A model generated the notes under the pieces. The model saw nothing but the letters and a program-made list of their open reading frames with translations. It made no database searches and was not told the DNA's origin. From the NCBI RefSeq assembly GCF_002211365.1, contig NZ_LOKZ01000003.1, positions 150,118 through 214,117 on the forward strand: 64,000 nucleotides of DNA. Reading direction: 5' to 3'. This DNA is from Rhizobium sp. R711 (GTDB taxonomy: Bacteria > Pseudomonadota > Alphaproteobacteria > Rhizobiales > Rhizobiaceae). Both the position numbers and the translations under genes were made by a program. The first letter of the stretch is position 1, and each line of letters starts with the position of its first letter. Positions 29,659-41,001 of the stretch are shown here, in pieces.

Positions 29659-31329
29659 ATGGCGAAGCAGGACGAACTGGTATTTCTGCCGTTGGGCGGC
29701 GTTGGCGAGATCGGAATGAATCTCGCCCTTTACGGCTACGGCCCGCCGGATCATCGCCAGTGGATCATGGTCGACTGCGGCGTCACCTTTCCTGGACCTG
29801 ACTTGCCGGGTGTCGATCTTGTGTTGCCCGACATTCGATATCTCGCCAGCGAGCGCAAGAGCCTGAAGGCGATCTTCATCACCCACGCGCATGAGGACCA
29901 CTATGGCGCGCTCGCCGATCTATGGCCAGGCCTCAACGTTCCAGTCTATGCCTCGGCCTTTACAGCAGGGCTTCTCGAGGCGAAGCGCAATTTTGAAAAG
30001 TCGGCCATCGGCGAGATCCCGGTGACGCTGTTCACGGCGGGCAACACCGTCAATGCGGGCCCTTTCAGCGTCGAGGGCGTGGCCGTCAACCATTCCATCC
30101 CCGAACCGATGTCGCTGGTGATCCGCACGCCCCTCGGCAATGTGATCCATACCGGCGACTGGAAGATCGATCATGAACCGTCGCTCGGTCCGTTGACAGA
30201 CGAGACCCGTTTCCGCCAGCTCGGCGACGAAGGCGTTCTGGCGTTGATGTGCGATTCCACGAACGCTCTTCGGGATGGCGTATCGCCGTCGGAGAAGGAC
30301 GTCTCCGAGAGCTTGCGCAAGATCATCGAGAATGCCGAAGGCCGTGTTGCGGTGACGACGTTCTCATCGAATGTCGGCCGTATTCGCACGGTAGCCGAGG
30401 CGGCCGAGGCTGAAGGCCGCGAAGTCCTTTTGCTTGGCAGTTCGCTCAAGCGCGTTGTCGACGTGTCTCGCGATATTGGTCTGATGGAAGGCATCAAGCC
30501 GTTTATTTCCGAGGAGGAGTACGGCTACATCCCGCGCGACAAGGTGGTGGTCATCCTGACCGGCAGCCAGGGTGAGCCACGCGCTGCCCTTGCCAAACTT
30601 TCGCGCGACGAGATGCGAAACGTGGCGCTTGCATCAGGCGACATCGTCGTATTTTCTTCCCGCGCCATTCCGGGCAACGAGAAGGCGATCCAGGATATCA
30701 AGAACGGCCTGATCGAGCAGGGCGTCCATGTCATCACCGACAACGAGGCCCTAGTTCACGTTTCCGGACATCCGCGCCGCAACGAGTTGCAGAAGATGTA
30801 CGAGCTGACACGGCCGAAGATTGTCGTGCCGGTACACGGCGAGGCGACGCACCTGACGGCACACAAGGAACTCGCGGAGCAGTCTGGCATCTCGATCGTG
30901 CCGCGCGTGCGCAACGGCGACATTCTTCGTCTGGCGCCGGGACCAGTCGAGGTGATCGACGAGGCACCGCATGGCCGCATCTACAAGGACGGTTCGCTGA
31001 TCGGCGATTTCGACGAGATGGGCATCGGCGAGCGCAAGAAGCTTTCCTATGTCGGCCATGTTGCCGTCAACGTCGTGATCGACAGCCGCTACGATATCGT
31101 TGGAGATCCGGACCTTGTTGCGATAGGTCTGCCTGTCTACGACGACGAGGGCGACGAGATGGAAGATACGCTCTACGATGCTGCTGTTGGCGCCATCGAA
31201 AGCATACCGCGGGCACGCCGGAAGGATCTCGACCTGCTGCAGGAGTCGGTTCGCCGTGCCATCCGTGCAGCAGCAAACCAGACCTGGGGCAAGAAGCCCG
31301 TGGTCACGGTGTTTGTTACGAAGGTGTAA
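29659..31329 (+). CDS. rnj: Ribonuclease J
   Basis: A 556-residue metallo-beta-lactamase/beta-CASP nuclease with 5'-3' exonuclease and endonuclease activity on RNA. The zinc motif FITHAHEDHYGAL is near residues 75-87, HTGDWKIDHEP marks a second ligand region, and the beta-CASP part has HVSGHPRRNELQKMYELTRP with PVHGEATHL. In S. meliloti the single RNase J takes part in 16S rRNA 5' maturation and RNA turnover. ATG at 29659 (MAKQDEL) is taken as the start by homology; its ribosome binding site is weak. It probably belongs to the same transcript as birA and mce. Confidence 0.94.
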   Translation: MAKQDELVFLPLGGVGEIGMNLALYGYGPPDHRQWIMVDCGVTFPGPDLPGVDLVLPDIRYLASERKSLKAIFITHAHEDHYGALADLWPGLNVPVYASAFTAGLLEAKRNFEKSAIGEIPVTLFTAGNTVNAGPFSVEGVAVNHSIPEPMSLVIRTPLGNVIHTGDWKIDHEPSLGPLTDETRFRQLGDEGVLALMCDSTNALRDGVSPSEKDVSESLRKIIENAEGRVAVTTFSSNVGRIRTVAEAAEAEGREVLLLGSSLKRVVDVSRDIGLMEGIKPFISEEEYGYIPRDKVVVILTGSQGEPRAALAKLSRDEMRNVALASGDIVVFSSRAIPGNEKAIQDIKNGLIEQGVHVITDNEALVHVSGHPRRNELQKMYELTRPKIVVPVHGEATHLTAHKELAEQSGISIVPRVRNGDILRLAPGPVEVIDEAPHGRIYKDGSLIGDFDEMGIGERKKLSYVGHVAVNVVIDSRYDIVGDPDLVAIGLPVYDDEGDEMEDTLYDAAVGAIESIPRARRKDLDLLQESVRRAIRAAANQTWGKKPVVTVFVTKV

Positions 31330-31332
31330 CGC

Positions 31333-31737
31333 ATGCTCGGCCGGGTCAATCACGTTGCTATCGCTGTTCCCGATCTCGCGGCCGCAACCGCGGCATATCG
31401 GGACACACTTGGCGGATCCGTCTCGGCCCCGCAGGCTCTGCCGGAGCACGGCGTCACTGTTGTCTTCGTGGAACTGCCGAATACCAAAATTGAGCTTCTG
31501 CAGCCGTTGGGGGCGGACTCGCCGATTGCGGCTTTCCTGGATAAGAACCCGTCCGGCGGAATGCATCACATCTGCTACGAAGTCGGCGATATTCTCGCTG
31601 CTCGCGATCAGCTGATGCAGGCAGGCGCAAGAGTACTTGGCAATGGTCAGCCGAAGATTGGCGCGCACGGCAAGCCGGTGCTGTTCCTGCATCCGAAGGA
31701 CTTTTTCGGCACTCTGATCGAACTGGAGCAGGTTTGA
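31333..31737 (+). CDS. mce: Methylmalonyl-CoA epimerase
   Basis: A 134-residue vicinal-oxygen-chelate enzyme that interconverts (2R)- and (2S)-methylmalonyl-CoA, needed to feed propionyl-CoA carbon into succinyl-CoA. It starts MLGRVNHVAIAVPDL with the first metal His, and the other ligands lie in ELLQPLG, GGMHHICYEV and FGTLIELEQV, as in the family. It starts 3 bases after the rnj stop, indicating co-transcription. Functional pairing with the biotin ligase upstream is possible because propionyl-CoA carboxylase is biotin-dependent. Confidence 0.94.
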   Translation: MLGRVNHVAIAVPDLAAATAAYRDTLGGSVSAPQALPEHGVTVVFVELPNTKIELLQPLGADSPIAAFLDKNPSGGMHHICYEVGDILAARDQLMQAGARVLGNGQPKIGAHGKPVLFLHPKDFFGTLIELEQV

Positions 31738-31871
31738 ACAAGCCTGCGGCAGAGTGACACAAATCCGGTAAATGTCGGGAAGTGGTTCAAACCTGCTTTG
31801 TGTCGACCGACATTTCGGCCTATAAGCGCGACAATTGCGATAGTCGCAATGAGCTTAGCGGGACCATTTCG

Positions 31872-32153
31872 ATGCTGCAGATATTTCTACAGGGCTTCGC
31901 CGTCTACTTTATCGTGTGGTGGATTACCCTCTTTGGCGTCCTCCCGATCGGCCTGCGCACGCAAGCGGAAGACAACGATATCGTATTGGGAACTGTTCAC
32001 AGCGCGCCGACCCGATTCCGGCCGGTATTTGTCTTCTCGATGACGACGCTCATCTCCGCCGTCATCTATGCGTTGTGGTATATTGCTTCGAACTACTTCG
32101 GGTGGGGCTTCGACGCCCTGCCGCAGATCGGCCCTTCATTCTCAAACGTGTAA
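31872..32153 (+). CDS. DUF1467 family membrane protein
   Basis: A 93-residue protein with two transmembrane helices (IFLQGFAVYFIVWWITLFGV near the N terminus and FSMTTLISAVIYALWYIA near the C terminus). The sequence WWITLFGVLPIGLRTQAE fits DUF1467, a short alphaproteobacterial family of unknown function. ATG at 31872 is selected because it begins the conserved part and a GGGA lies upstream. The gene is usually found just before proS in rhizobia, with mce upstream. No function can be given. Confidence 0.85.
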   Translation: MLQIFLQGFAVYFIVWWITLFGVLPIGLRTQAEDNDIVLGTVHSAPTRFRPVFVFSMTTLISAVIYALWYIASNYFGWGFDALPQIGPSFSNV

Positions 32154-32155
32154 GA

Positions 32156-32182
32156 GCGTTTGCCCAGTTTTTGGGCGAACGC
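32156..32182 (+). terminator. Hairpin after the DUF1467 gene
   Basis: GCGTTTGCCCA (32156-32166) pairs with TGGGCGAACGC (32172-32182), 11 bp with one wobble and a 5-base loop. It begins 3 bases after the stop codon. There is no U tract, so it may serve as an mRNA 3'-end or stability hairpin rather than as a full intrinsic terminator. Confidence 0.5.
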
Positions 32183-32296
32183 GGATTCTAGCTGTCACAC
32201 GCGTGTCATGAAGTTGCGGCAAGGAGATGCCGCGACGGAATGAGGCCTTACGCTACGGTAGCGAATCTGCTGGAAAGCGGAATATGGCGGAAAAGA

Positions 32297-32443
32297 GCAA
32301 AAAAAAACAAGGCTGAAAGCCTTGTTTTAAGTATCGCGTGATCCTTATCCGTTGCCGGGGCTGCGACAAGCGCGCCTAAGATCTGATCCTCCCAAGACTT
32401 GACCGCGAAATCGGCAGGAATTTAGCTCCCTGCCTGTTTTGTG
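32297..32443 (-). ncRNA. Candidate small RNA, alpha-r9 (Smr9C) type
   Basis: On the minus strand, a terminator stem CAAGGCT/AGCCTTG with a TTC loop is followed by nine T (32306-32298). Upstream of it lie an 8-bp hairpin GGCAGGGA/TTCCTGCC and further paired segments. ATGACA (32477-32472) and CTAGCT (32455-32450), 16 bases apart, could be its promoter, giving a transcript of about 147 bases. The alpha-r9 family (Smr9C) is 144-158 bases long, has two stem-loops plus a terminator, and as I recall lies between the DUF1467 gene and proS in S. meliloti. Strand and ends are inferred from the T tract. Confidence 0.6.
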
Positions 32444-32725
32444 GGCTAAAGCTAGCTCAAAGAATGGGCTTTGTCATCAGGTTTTTTTGCATTTTTGCTA
32501 CACTCGAGCAATTTTTTTCTGTTGATAAGAATTTCGTACAAACCATTATAATTCCGCCTTTTTCTTACTTTGTCTGCTTCGCACGTGCGAACTTGCTTTT
32601 ACGGCAGTCCGCTTCAGCCCGTCGCGGGTTTCTTTCCTTTCGCGAAGCAGCTATGAACGCTGCCAATATTTGTGATCGCCTTCGATTCCGCGACATGCGG
32701 TATCTCAACAGCTCTGGAATTCACC

Positions 32726-34048
32726 ATGCGCCTGTCTCGCTATTTCATGCCCATCCTGAAGGAAAACCCCAAGGAGGCGGAAATCGTCTCCCATCGGCTG
32801 ATGTTGCGCGCCGGCATGATCCGGCAGCAGTCGCAGGGCATCTATTCCTGGTTGCCACTCGGCAAGCGCGTCCTTGACAAGGTCAACAACATCATCCGTG
32901 AGGAGCAGAACCGCGCCGGCGCGATCGAGCTGTCGATGCCGACGCTGCAGTCGGCCGAGCTCTGGCAGGAAAGCGGGCGCTACGACGCCTACGGCAAGGA
33001 AATGCTGCGCATCAAGGATCGCCAGGATCGCCCGATGCTGTATGGCCCGACCAACGAGGAAATGGTCACGGATATCTTCCGGTCCTACGTGAAGTCCTAC
33101 AAGAGCTTGCCGCTCAACCTGTATCACATTCAGCTGAAGTTCCGCGACGAGATCCGTCCGCGCTTCGGCACCATGCGCTCGCGTGAATTCATGATGAAGG
33201 ATGCTTATTCCTTCGATCTGACGCGCGAAGGCGCGGAGCACTCCTATAACAAGATGTTCACCGCCTATCTGCGCACGTTCGATCGCCTCGGCCTCCGCGC
33301 CATTCCGATGCGTGCCGATACCGGCCCGATCGGTGGCAATCTCAGCCATGAGTTCATCATTCTGGCCGACACCGGCGAGTCAGAGGTGTTCTGCCACAAG
33401 GATTTTGTGAACTTTGATATCCCGGCTCAAGATACCGACTTCGACAGCGTGGAGGGCCTGAAGGCAGTCTTCGACAAGTGGACGTCGCTTTATGCCGCCA
33501 CGTCGGAGATGCATGACGAAGCCGCGTTCAACGCGGTTCCGGAAGACGATCGCCTCTCTGCGCGCGGCATTGAAGTGGGGCATATCTTCTACTTCGGCAC
33601 GAAGTATTCCGAGCCGATGGGCGCGAAGGTGCAAGGTCCGGACGGCAAGGAACATACCGTCCACATGGGTTCCTACGGGATTGGCCCGACCCGCCTTGTT
33701 CCCGCCATCATCGAAGCATCGCATGACGAAAACGGAATCATCTGGCCGGCGTCCGTGGCGCCGTTCGATGCGGTCGTGATCAACATGAAGGCCGGTGATG
33801 CGGCGTGCGATGCGGCCTGCGAGAAGATCTATGCGGCGCTCTCAAATGCCGGCAAGGACGTCCTCTATGACGATACCGACGATCGCGCCGGGACGAAATT
33901 CGCGACCGCCGATCTGATCGGTGTTCCGCTGCAGATCATTGCCGGCCCGCGTGCGGTCGCGAGCGGCGAAGTCGAAGTGAAGGACCGCAAGACAGGCGCC
34001 CGCGAAACGATGACCATCGACGCGGCGATCAATAAGCTCTTGGGCTGA
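32726..34048 (+). CDS. proS: Prolyl-tRNA synthetase (short, type 3)
   Basis: A 440-residue class II aminoacyl-tRNA synthetase. Motif 1 lies near [20 protein letters not shown]; motif 2 is [20 protein letters not shown] near residues 138-157; motif 3 is [17 protein letters not shown] near 313-329, and the anticodon-binding domain follows. The roughly 180-residue editing domain of the E. coli enzyme is missing, as is usual in alphaproteobacteria, where a free-standing editing protein takes over. ATG at 32726 (MRLSRYFMP) follows GGAATT. It heads a proS-lolC-lolD operon. Confidence 0.96.
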   Translation: MRLSRYFMPILKENPKEAEIVSHRLMLRAGMIRQQSQGIYSWLPLGKRVLDKVNNIIREEQNRAGAIELSMPTLQSAELWQESGRYDAYGKEMLRIKDRQDRPMLYGPTNEEMVTDIFRSYVKSYKSLPLNLYHIQLKFRDEIRPRFGTMRSREFMMKDAYSFDLTREGAEHSYNKMFTAYLRTFDRLGLRAIPMRADTGPIGGNLSHEFIILADTGESEVFCHKDFVNFDIPAQDTDFDSVEGLKAVFDKWTSLYAATSEMHDEAAFNAVPEDDRLSARGIEVGHIFYFGTKYSEPMGAKVQGPDGKEHTVHMGSYGIGPTRLVPAIIEASHDENGIIWPASVAPFDAVVINMKAGDAACDAACEKIYAALSNAGKDVLYDDTDDRAGTKFATADLIGVPLQIIAGPRAVASGEVEVKDRKTGARETMTIDAAINKLLG

Positions 34049-34065
34049 GAAGGGCGGGTGGCAGG

Positions 34066-35376
34066 ATGGCAGATGCAGCGGTGAGCCAGCGGCAGGGTTC
34101 CAGATCCGGCTCGGCGCCGGCCAGCCGGCCATTTTCCGCCTTCGAACGGCTTGTGGCGTGGCGCTATCTGCGCGCCCGCCGCAAGGAGGCGTTCATTTCG
34201 GTGATCGCCGGCTTCTCTTTCATCGGAATTATGCTTGGTGTTGCCACGCTCATCATCGTCATGGCTGTGATGAATGGATTTCGCACGGAGCTGATCTCCC
34301 GCATTCTTGGCATCAACGGCCACATGATCGTTCAGCCCGTTGATACGCCGTTCAACGACTATCCGGCGCTGACCGATCGGCTTGGCGCCGTGCCGGGCGT
34401 CAAGCTGGCCCTGCCGCTCGTGGAAGGGCAGACGTTGGCTTCCGGGCAGGGCGGTGCCGGTACGGGCGCGCTGGTACGCGGTATCCGGCCTGAAGACCTG
34501 GACAAGGTGAAGACGGTCTCGGGCAACATCAAGTCCGGCGATCTTGTCGGCTTTGCCGCTGGGCAAGGTGTCCTGATCGGCTCGGGCATGGCTACACAAC
34601 TCGGCCTCCAGGCCGGTGACACCATCACGTTGATATCGCCGGAGGGCGACGTCACGCCGATGGGCGTCAACCCACGGGTCAAATCCTACAAGGTTTCCGG
34701 CATTTTCGAGATCGGCATGTCGGAGTACGACGCGACGATCATCTATATGCCGCTCGAGGAAGCACAGCTTTACTTCAACGCCGAGGGGCTGGTTCAATCC
34801 ATTGAGCTCTTCGTCGACAATCCCGACGACATCGACAACATGCGGCCGAAGGTCGAAGCCGCAGCAGGCCGCCAGATCGCGATCACCGACTGGCGGCAAC
34901 GCAATCAGACCTTCTTCTCCGCCCTGGAAGTCGAGCGGAACGTCATGTTCATGATCCTGACGCTCATCGTTCTCGTCGCGGCGCTTAACATCATTTCCGG
35001 CCTGATCATGCTGGTGAAGGACAAGGGCAGCGATATCGCCATCCTGCGCACGATGGGCGCAAGCTCCGGCGCAATCATGCGCATCTTCTTCATGACGGGC
35101 GCGGCAATCGGCGTCGTTGGCACGCTGGCCGGCGTCCTTCTCGGCGTCATTGTCTGTATCAACATCGAGAAGATCCGCGAGTTTTTCTCCTGGGTTTCCG
35201 GGACGGTGCTGTTCGATCCTCAGCTCTATTTCCTCAGCCAACTGCCGGCAGAAATGAGCCTTAGAGAGACACTCTCGGTCGTCATCATGGCCCTGACGCT
35301 GTCCTTCCTCGCCACCATCTTCCCGGCGTGGCGGGCCTCCAAGCTCGATCCCGTGCAGGCCCTGCGCTACGAATAA
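34066..35376 (+). CDS. lolC: Lipoprotein-releasing ABC transporter permease (LolC/LolE)
   Basis: A 436-residue inner-membrane subunit of the LolCDE system, which extracts outer-membrane lipoproteins and hands them to LolA. The first helix follows the motif [20 protein letters not shown], a large periplasmic domain occupies residues about 70-290, and three transmembrane helices of the FtsX type close the protein ([20 protein letters not shown] and two more). Its end ALRYE is typical. It starts 17 bases after proS and is followed 14 bases later by lolD. With only one permease gene it probably works as a homodimer. Confidence 0.93.
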   Translation: MADAAVSQRQGSRSGSAPASRPFSAFERLVAWRYLRARRKEAFISVIAGFSFIGIMLGVATLIIVMAVMNGFRTELISRILGINGHMIVQPVDTPFNDYPALTDRLGAVPGVKLALPLVEGQTLASGQGGAGTGALVRGIRPEDLDKVKTVSGNIKSGDLVGFAAGQGVLIGSGMATQLGLQAGDTITLISPEGDVTPMGVNPRVKSYKVSGIFEIGMSEYDATIIYMPLEEAQLYFNAEGLVQSIELFVDNPDDIDNMRPKVEAAAGRQIAITDWRQRNQTFFSALEVERNVMFMILTLIVLVAALNIISGLIMLVKDKGSDIAILRTMGASSGAIMRIFFMTGAAIGVVGTLAGVLLGVIVCINIEKIREFFSWVSGTVLFDPQLYFLSQLPAEMSLRETLSVVIMALTLSFLATIFPAWRASKLDPVQALRYE

Positions 35377-35390
35377 GGAATGCTATTTTT

Positions 35391-36074
35391 ATGAAGCGGA
35401 CTACCGTTCTCAAGCTTTCCGGCGTCGAGCGCCACTACGGCCAGGGTGAGACGCTGCTCTCGATCCTGAAGGGTGTGGACTTCACGTTGAACAGCGGTGA
35501 AATTGTCGCCCTTGTCGCGCCGTCGGGCACGGGTAAATCGACGCTGCTGCATGTTGCCGGCCTTCTCGAGCATCCCGATGGGGGAGAGGTGACAATCAAC
35601 GGCCACGCCTGTGACGGTTTGCCGGACGACAAGCGCACGGCGATCCGTCGCAATGAGATCGGTTTCGTCTATCAGTTCCATCACCTGCTGCCGGAATTCT
35701 CCGCGATCGAGAATATCATGATGCCGCAGATGATCGCCGGGCTGCCGCGCAAGGAAGCGAAGGAGCGCGCTGGCCAGTTGCTCGACTACATGCGAATCGG
35801 TCATCGCGGTGCGCATCGTCCAGGGGAACTTTCCGGTGGCGAGCAACAGCGTGTGGCGATTGCCCGCGCCGTCGCCAATGCGCCAAGCCTGCTTTTGGCG
35901 GACGAGCCTACGGGCAACCTTGATCCTGAAACCGCGAGCTACGTCTTTGACGCGCTCGAAGCGCTGGTCCGTCAATCCGGCCTGGCGGCGCTGATCGCGA
36001 CCCACAATCACGAACTCGCCGGCCGCATGGACCGGCGCGTCACAATCGCCGACGGCAAGGTCGTGGATTTCTGA
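35391..36074 (+). CDS. lolD: Lipoprotein-releasing ABC transporter ATP-binding protein
   Basis: A 227-residue ATPase that powers the LolC permease. Walker A reads APSGTGKST near residues 45-53, with Ala in place of the usual first Gly. The signature [14 protein letters not shown] is near 147, and Walker [13 protein letters not shown] near 167. The LolD-type segment [17 protein letters not shown] is present. ATG at 35391 follows AAGGAATG; the frame is open upstream into lolC but without homology. Last gene of the proS-lolC-lolD group, abutting a convergent gene. Confidence 0.95.
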   Translation: MKRTTVLKLSGVERHYGQGETLLSILKGVDFTLNSGEIVALVAPSGTGKSTLLHVAGLLEHPDGGEVTINGHACDGLPDDKRTAIRRNEIGFVYQFHHLLPEFSAIENIMMPQMIAGLPRKEAKERAGQLLDYMRIGHRGAHRPGELSGGEQQRVAIARAVANAPSLLLADEPTGNLDPETASYVFDALEALVRQSGLAALIATHNHELAGRMDRRVTIADGKVVDF

Positions 36075-36539
36075 TCACGGGTGGATGAGGCCGCCACGGT
36101 AGTCCAGTTCGTAGGCCCTGCGTTCGTTCACGACGATTACCTCGCGGCCGCTGAAATGGCTGCAGTCGCCCATGCTTTGATCGGCATAGAAACCGAAGGC
36201 ATGATCGAATTCCATACCGCCGAGAAAGCGTCGATACTCGCCATACATTTTTGACAGCGCAGCCTTGATGACAGTCCCCGCCCGTTCTCCGTCGATCAGC
36301 GAATGCTCGACGATGCGGCCGAAGTAGTTCATTGCCCAGATCGGTTCGCTGTCCAGCCAGACCACTTCCTGCCCGGCGAAATCGGTGCCGCCGAAATAAC
36401 TGTCGAGATAGCGCCATGGGCCGCGCTGATAACCGATGTCATGCGATCCTGTTCGGCACGCGGGCGCGGGACTTCCGCCGCCGACATAGGAATTGGCCTT
36501 TGCCTCGACGATGAAGCTATTCAGTGCGGCGATATCCAT
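36075..36539 (-). CDS. DUF5680 domain protein
   Basis: A 154-residue soluble protein of unknown function. The sequence runs FIVEAKANSYVGGG, then GSHDIGYQRGPWRYLDSYFG, DFAGQEVVW and PIWAMNYFGRIV, a pattern I associate with DUF5680, which is also found attached to XRE-type regulators. Here no DNA-binding domain is present. Its stop touches the lolD stop without a spacer, so the two transcripts must overlap. GGAG lies 9 bases before the ATG on the minus strand. Confidence 0.75.
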   Translation of the reverse strand: MDIAALNSFIVEAKANSYVGGGSPAPACRTGSHDIGYQRGPWRYLDSYFGGTDFAGQEVVWLDSEPIWAMNYFGRIVEHSLIDGERAGTVIKAALSKMYGEYRRFLGGMEFDHAFGFYADQSMGDCSHFSGREVIVVNERRAYELDYRGGLIHP

Positions 36540-36609
36540 ATCTTTGTTCTCCAGCTCGGCAGCCTCTCAATAACCGTGCCAATTGTAAAGAACAGAATAA
36601 GAACAAAGA

Positions 36610-37194
36610 CTATTGCCCACAGATCGCTTGCCCTGTGTCGTCATTCCATTGGACGATTGGGATGACGCGCGGCTCGGCCTTGATGTCTTTGCCATTCTTC
36701 TGCAGCTTGCCGGTCAATGCATTGTAGTCGCAGGTACCGCCGGCGTTGGGGTCGAGCGTGTCATAGTGATTGTAGGTGTAACCGGCGACAACGAACTGTT
36801 TGTTGCGATAAGCCACTGTCAGCGTCTGGTCCCAGCGGTCGCGCCCGATGGCGCTGTTCTGCGAATGTATTGCGATCGAGGACTTGCCGACGGCTTTCAA
36901 CGAGGGTTCCTGACCGAAGACGCCGTCAGCGCTGGTGCTGCCCCAAATCTTGTTTGGCGCGCTCATGGAAAGTCGCAGCAGCTCGTGGTCGCTATCACGA
37001 AGATAGATGTAGATTCCGATTTGATCGTCGCTGGCGCTATCTTCAGGTGCAACCAGCAGTGCGAGATCCGCACTCCCGTCGCCATCCCAATCACCTGTCG
37101 CCGCGTCGATGATACGCGCGGGGTCGATCTGCTCGGCTCGAGCGGTAAACGCTGTCGATAGAACCAATCCCGCAATTAATACAAACTTAAACAT
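36610..37194 (-). CDS. Secreted protein of unknown function
   Basis: A 194-residue exported protein. ATG at 37194 follows GGGAG and opens a signal peptide (MFKFVLIAGLVLSTAFTARA). The mature part begins with ATGDWDGDGSADLALLV, an FG-GAP/VCBS-like calcium-binding loop, and contains two Cys (GGTCDYNALTG and QAICGQ) that could pair. A longer reading frame upstream has no start signal. The LexA box at 37251 lies 57 bases before its start, so SOS control cannot be excluded, though the box fits the opposite promoter better. No family is recognised with confidence. Confidence 0.75.
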   Translation of the reverse strand: MFKFVLIAGLVLSTAFTARAEQIDPARIIDAATGDWDGDGSADLALLVAPEDSASDDQIGIYIYLRDSDHELLRLSMSAPNKIWGSTSADGVFGQEPSLKAVGKSSIAIHSQNSAIGRDRWDQTLTVAYRNKQFVVAGYTYNHYDTLDPNAGGTCDYNALTGKLQKNGKDIKAEPRVIPIVQWNDDTGQAICGQ

Positions 37195-37250
37195 GCTTTT
37201 CTCCCATCGCCATACGGCCAGCAGAGCGGAAAAGAATCCTGTTGACAATA

Positions 37251-37265
37251 GAACAATAGCGGAAC
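37251..37265 (+). promoter_or_regulatory. LexA (SOS) box upstream of the small peptide gene
   Basis: GAAC-AATAGCG-GAAC is an exact match to the alphaproteobacterial SOS box (GTTC-N7-GTTC read on the other strand). It falls between a perfect TTGACA -35 element (37242-37247) and the expected -10 region (about 37265-37270), so bound LexA would block polymerase. Confidence 0.8.
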
Positions 37266-37297
37266 AAATTGAAAACATAAGAGAACAGGAGAGCCAA

Positions 37298-37384
37298 ATG
37301 ACTGACTTGATCCGTGATATCGCAGCATTCACCTCCATCGCAATGTTCGTTGCCAGCTTCTCGCTGATCTGCATGGCAATGTAA
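37298..37384 (+). CDS. 28-residue SOS-controlled hydrophobic membrane peptide
   Basis: A very short gene with an excellent AGGAG ribosome binding site (37287-37291, 6 bases before ATG). The peptide starts MTDLIRDIAAFTS and continues as a single hydrophobic helix (about residues 8-28, IAMFVASFSLI in the middle, one Cys near the end). A consensus -35 with a LexA box precedes it and a 9-bp hairpin follows. Size, single span and SOS control recall Caulobacter SidA (29 residues, blocks division) and E. coli TisB (29 residues, depolarises the membrane). Homology to either is not claimed. Function is inference from layout. Confidence 0.72.
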   Translation: MTDLIRDIAAFTSIAMFVASFSLICMAM

Positions 37385-37393
37385 GAATTTCGG

Positions 37394-37418
37394 GGACCGC
37401 ATGGCTGTCATGCGGTCC
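37394..37418 (+). terminator. Hairpin downstream of the SOS peptide gene
   Basis: GGACCGCAT (37394-37402) pairs perfectly with ATGCGGTCC (37410-37418) around a 7-base loop, 9 bases after the peptide stop codon. There is no U tract, so it is a weak terminator or an mRNA-stabilising hairpin that separates the cassette from dnaE1. Confidence 0.55.
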
Positions 37419-37498
37419 GAACGCAACCCTTGTCTGGACATCGACCCCCCGATGCTGAGAATAGACCTGATTTGATTCAGGTGATCGGAAGGCATGTC

Positions 37499-40999
<3,501 letters not shown>

Positions 41000-41001
41000 T
41001 C

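Larger units (their letters stand above)
32154..32725. other. Intergenic region between the DUF1467 gene and proS
   Basis: A 572-base region. It holds a hairpin after the DUF1467 stop, the candidate small RNA on the minus strand (32297-32443), and an AT-rich stretch (32480-32570) that probably carries the proS promoter and the promoter of the small RNA. Open frames crossing it on the plus strand lack start signals. Confidence 0.6.
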
